Positions 63,956-64,000 of a DNA stretch of 64,000 nucleotides are shown piece by piece (position 1 is the stretch's first letter; every line of letters starts with the position of its first letter). The stretch is from Lachnospiraceae bacterium UBA1729 (GTDB lineage: Bacteria; Bacillota; Clostridia; Lachnospirales; Lachnospiraceae). The stretch spans positions 1 through 64,000 of the forward strand of contig DCIJ01000078.1 of NCBI GenBank assembly GCA_002315945.1, given 5' to 3'. The notes beneath the pieces were generated by a model, which saw only the letters and a list, made by a program, of their open reading frames with translations, had not been told where the DNA came from and did not search any database. A program made the position numbers and the translations under genes.

Positions 63956-64000
63956 TGCGTTTATTTTACTTTATTTAATATGCAAATCCATGAACCAGCT

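Overview
The window reads as a low-GC, Gram-positive anaerobe of the Lachnospiraceae (Butyrivibrio-like). This is inferred from the AGGAGG-type ribosome sites, lipobox lipoproteins, plant-fibre arabinosidases with ABC uptake, GSI-type glutamine synthetase with an ANTAR protein, QueT and YqeK. No rRNA, tRNA or CRISPR array was seen.

Layout. 0.1-0.9 kb: a REP-associated tyrosine transposase (RAYT). 0.9-13.7 kb: a long minus-strand thiol/cysteine region with a LysR regulator, two Xi-class GST-like proteins, an M20 peptidase, a tandem GNAT protein, a cystine-type ABC importer, CysK and three PLP enzymes of Cys/Met metabolism. 13.9-17.7 kb: a secreted unknown, a GH127-type arabinofuranosidase and a divergent AraC regulator. 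17.9-22.6 kb: a circularly permuted ATP-grasp / alpha-E / transglutaminase / paired M14-like cluster. 22.9-31.5 kb: DUF1836, DegV, an HTH/membrane pair, an acyltransferase-like protein, AroK, YqeK, an HTH/nucleotidyltransferase pair, a riboswitch-controlled QueT and an FMN oxidoreductase. 31.6-38.5 kb: a four-module fusion protein, M18 aminopeptidase and a chemoreceptor. 38.6-44.6 kb: GH51 arabinofuranosidase, sugar ABC importer and regulator. 44.6-46.7 kb: an accessory islet with a group II intron 3' end, a P-loop/DUF4869/TOPRIM-like trio and a broken reverse transcriptase. 46.8-51.2 kb: K+ channel operon, PqqD-like protein with OPT transporter, small proteins. 51.2-63.9 kb: a nitrogen-assimilation run (Amt-PII fusion, PyrG, GltB, GltD, GlnA, ANTAR protein, aldo/keto reductase).

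The most striking structure is a family of 29-bp palindromic REP-like units (TGAACC...GGTTCA with a central CCCCGTCC), mostly in exact 29-6-29 bp pairs, spread over the first 24.6 kb next to the RAYT gene. Their terminal TGA is the stop codon of five genes, and internal TAGs of units are the stop codons of two more. In the RAYT/LysR pair the whole space between two convergent genes is one repeat pair. A second GGGGACGG-containing family sits at two further gene ends and encodes the last 20 residues of shikimate kinase. All functions are read by eye from motifs and context; no database search was run.
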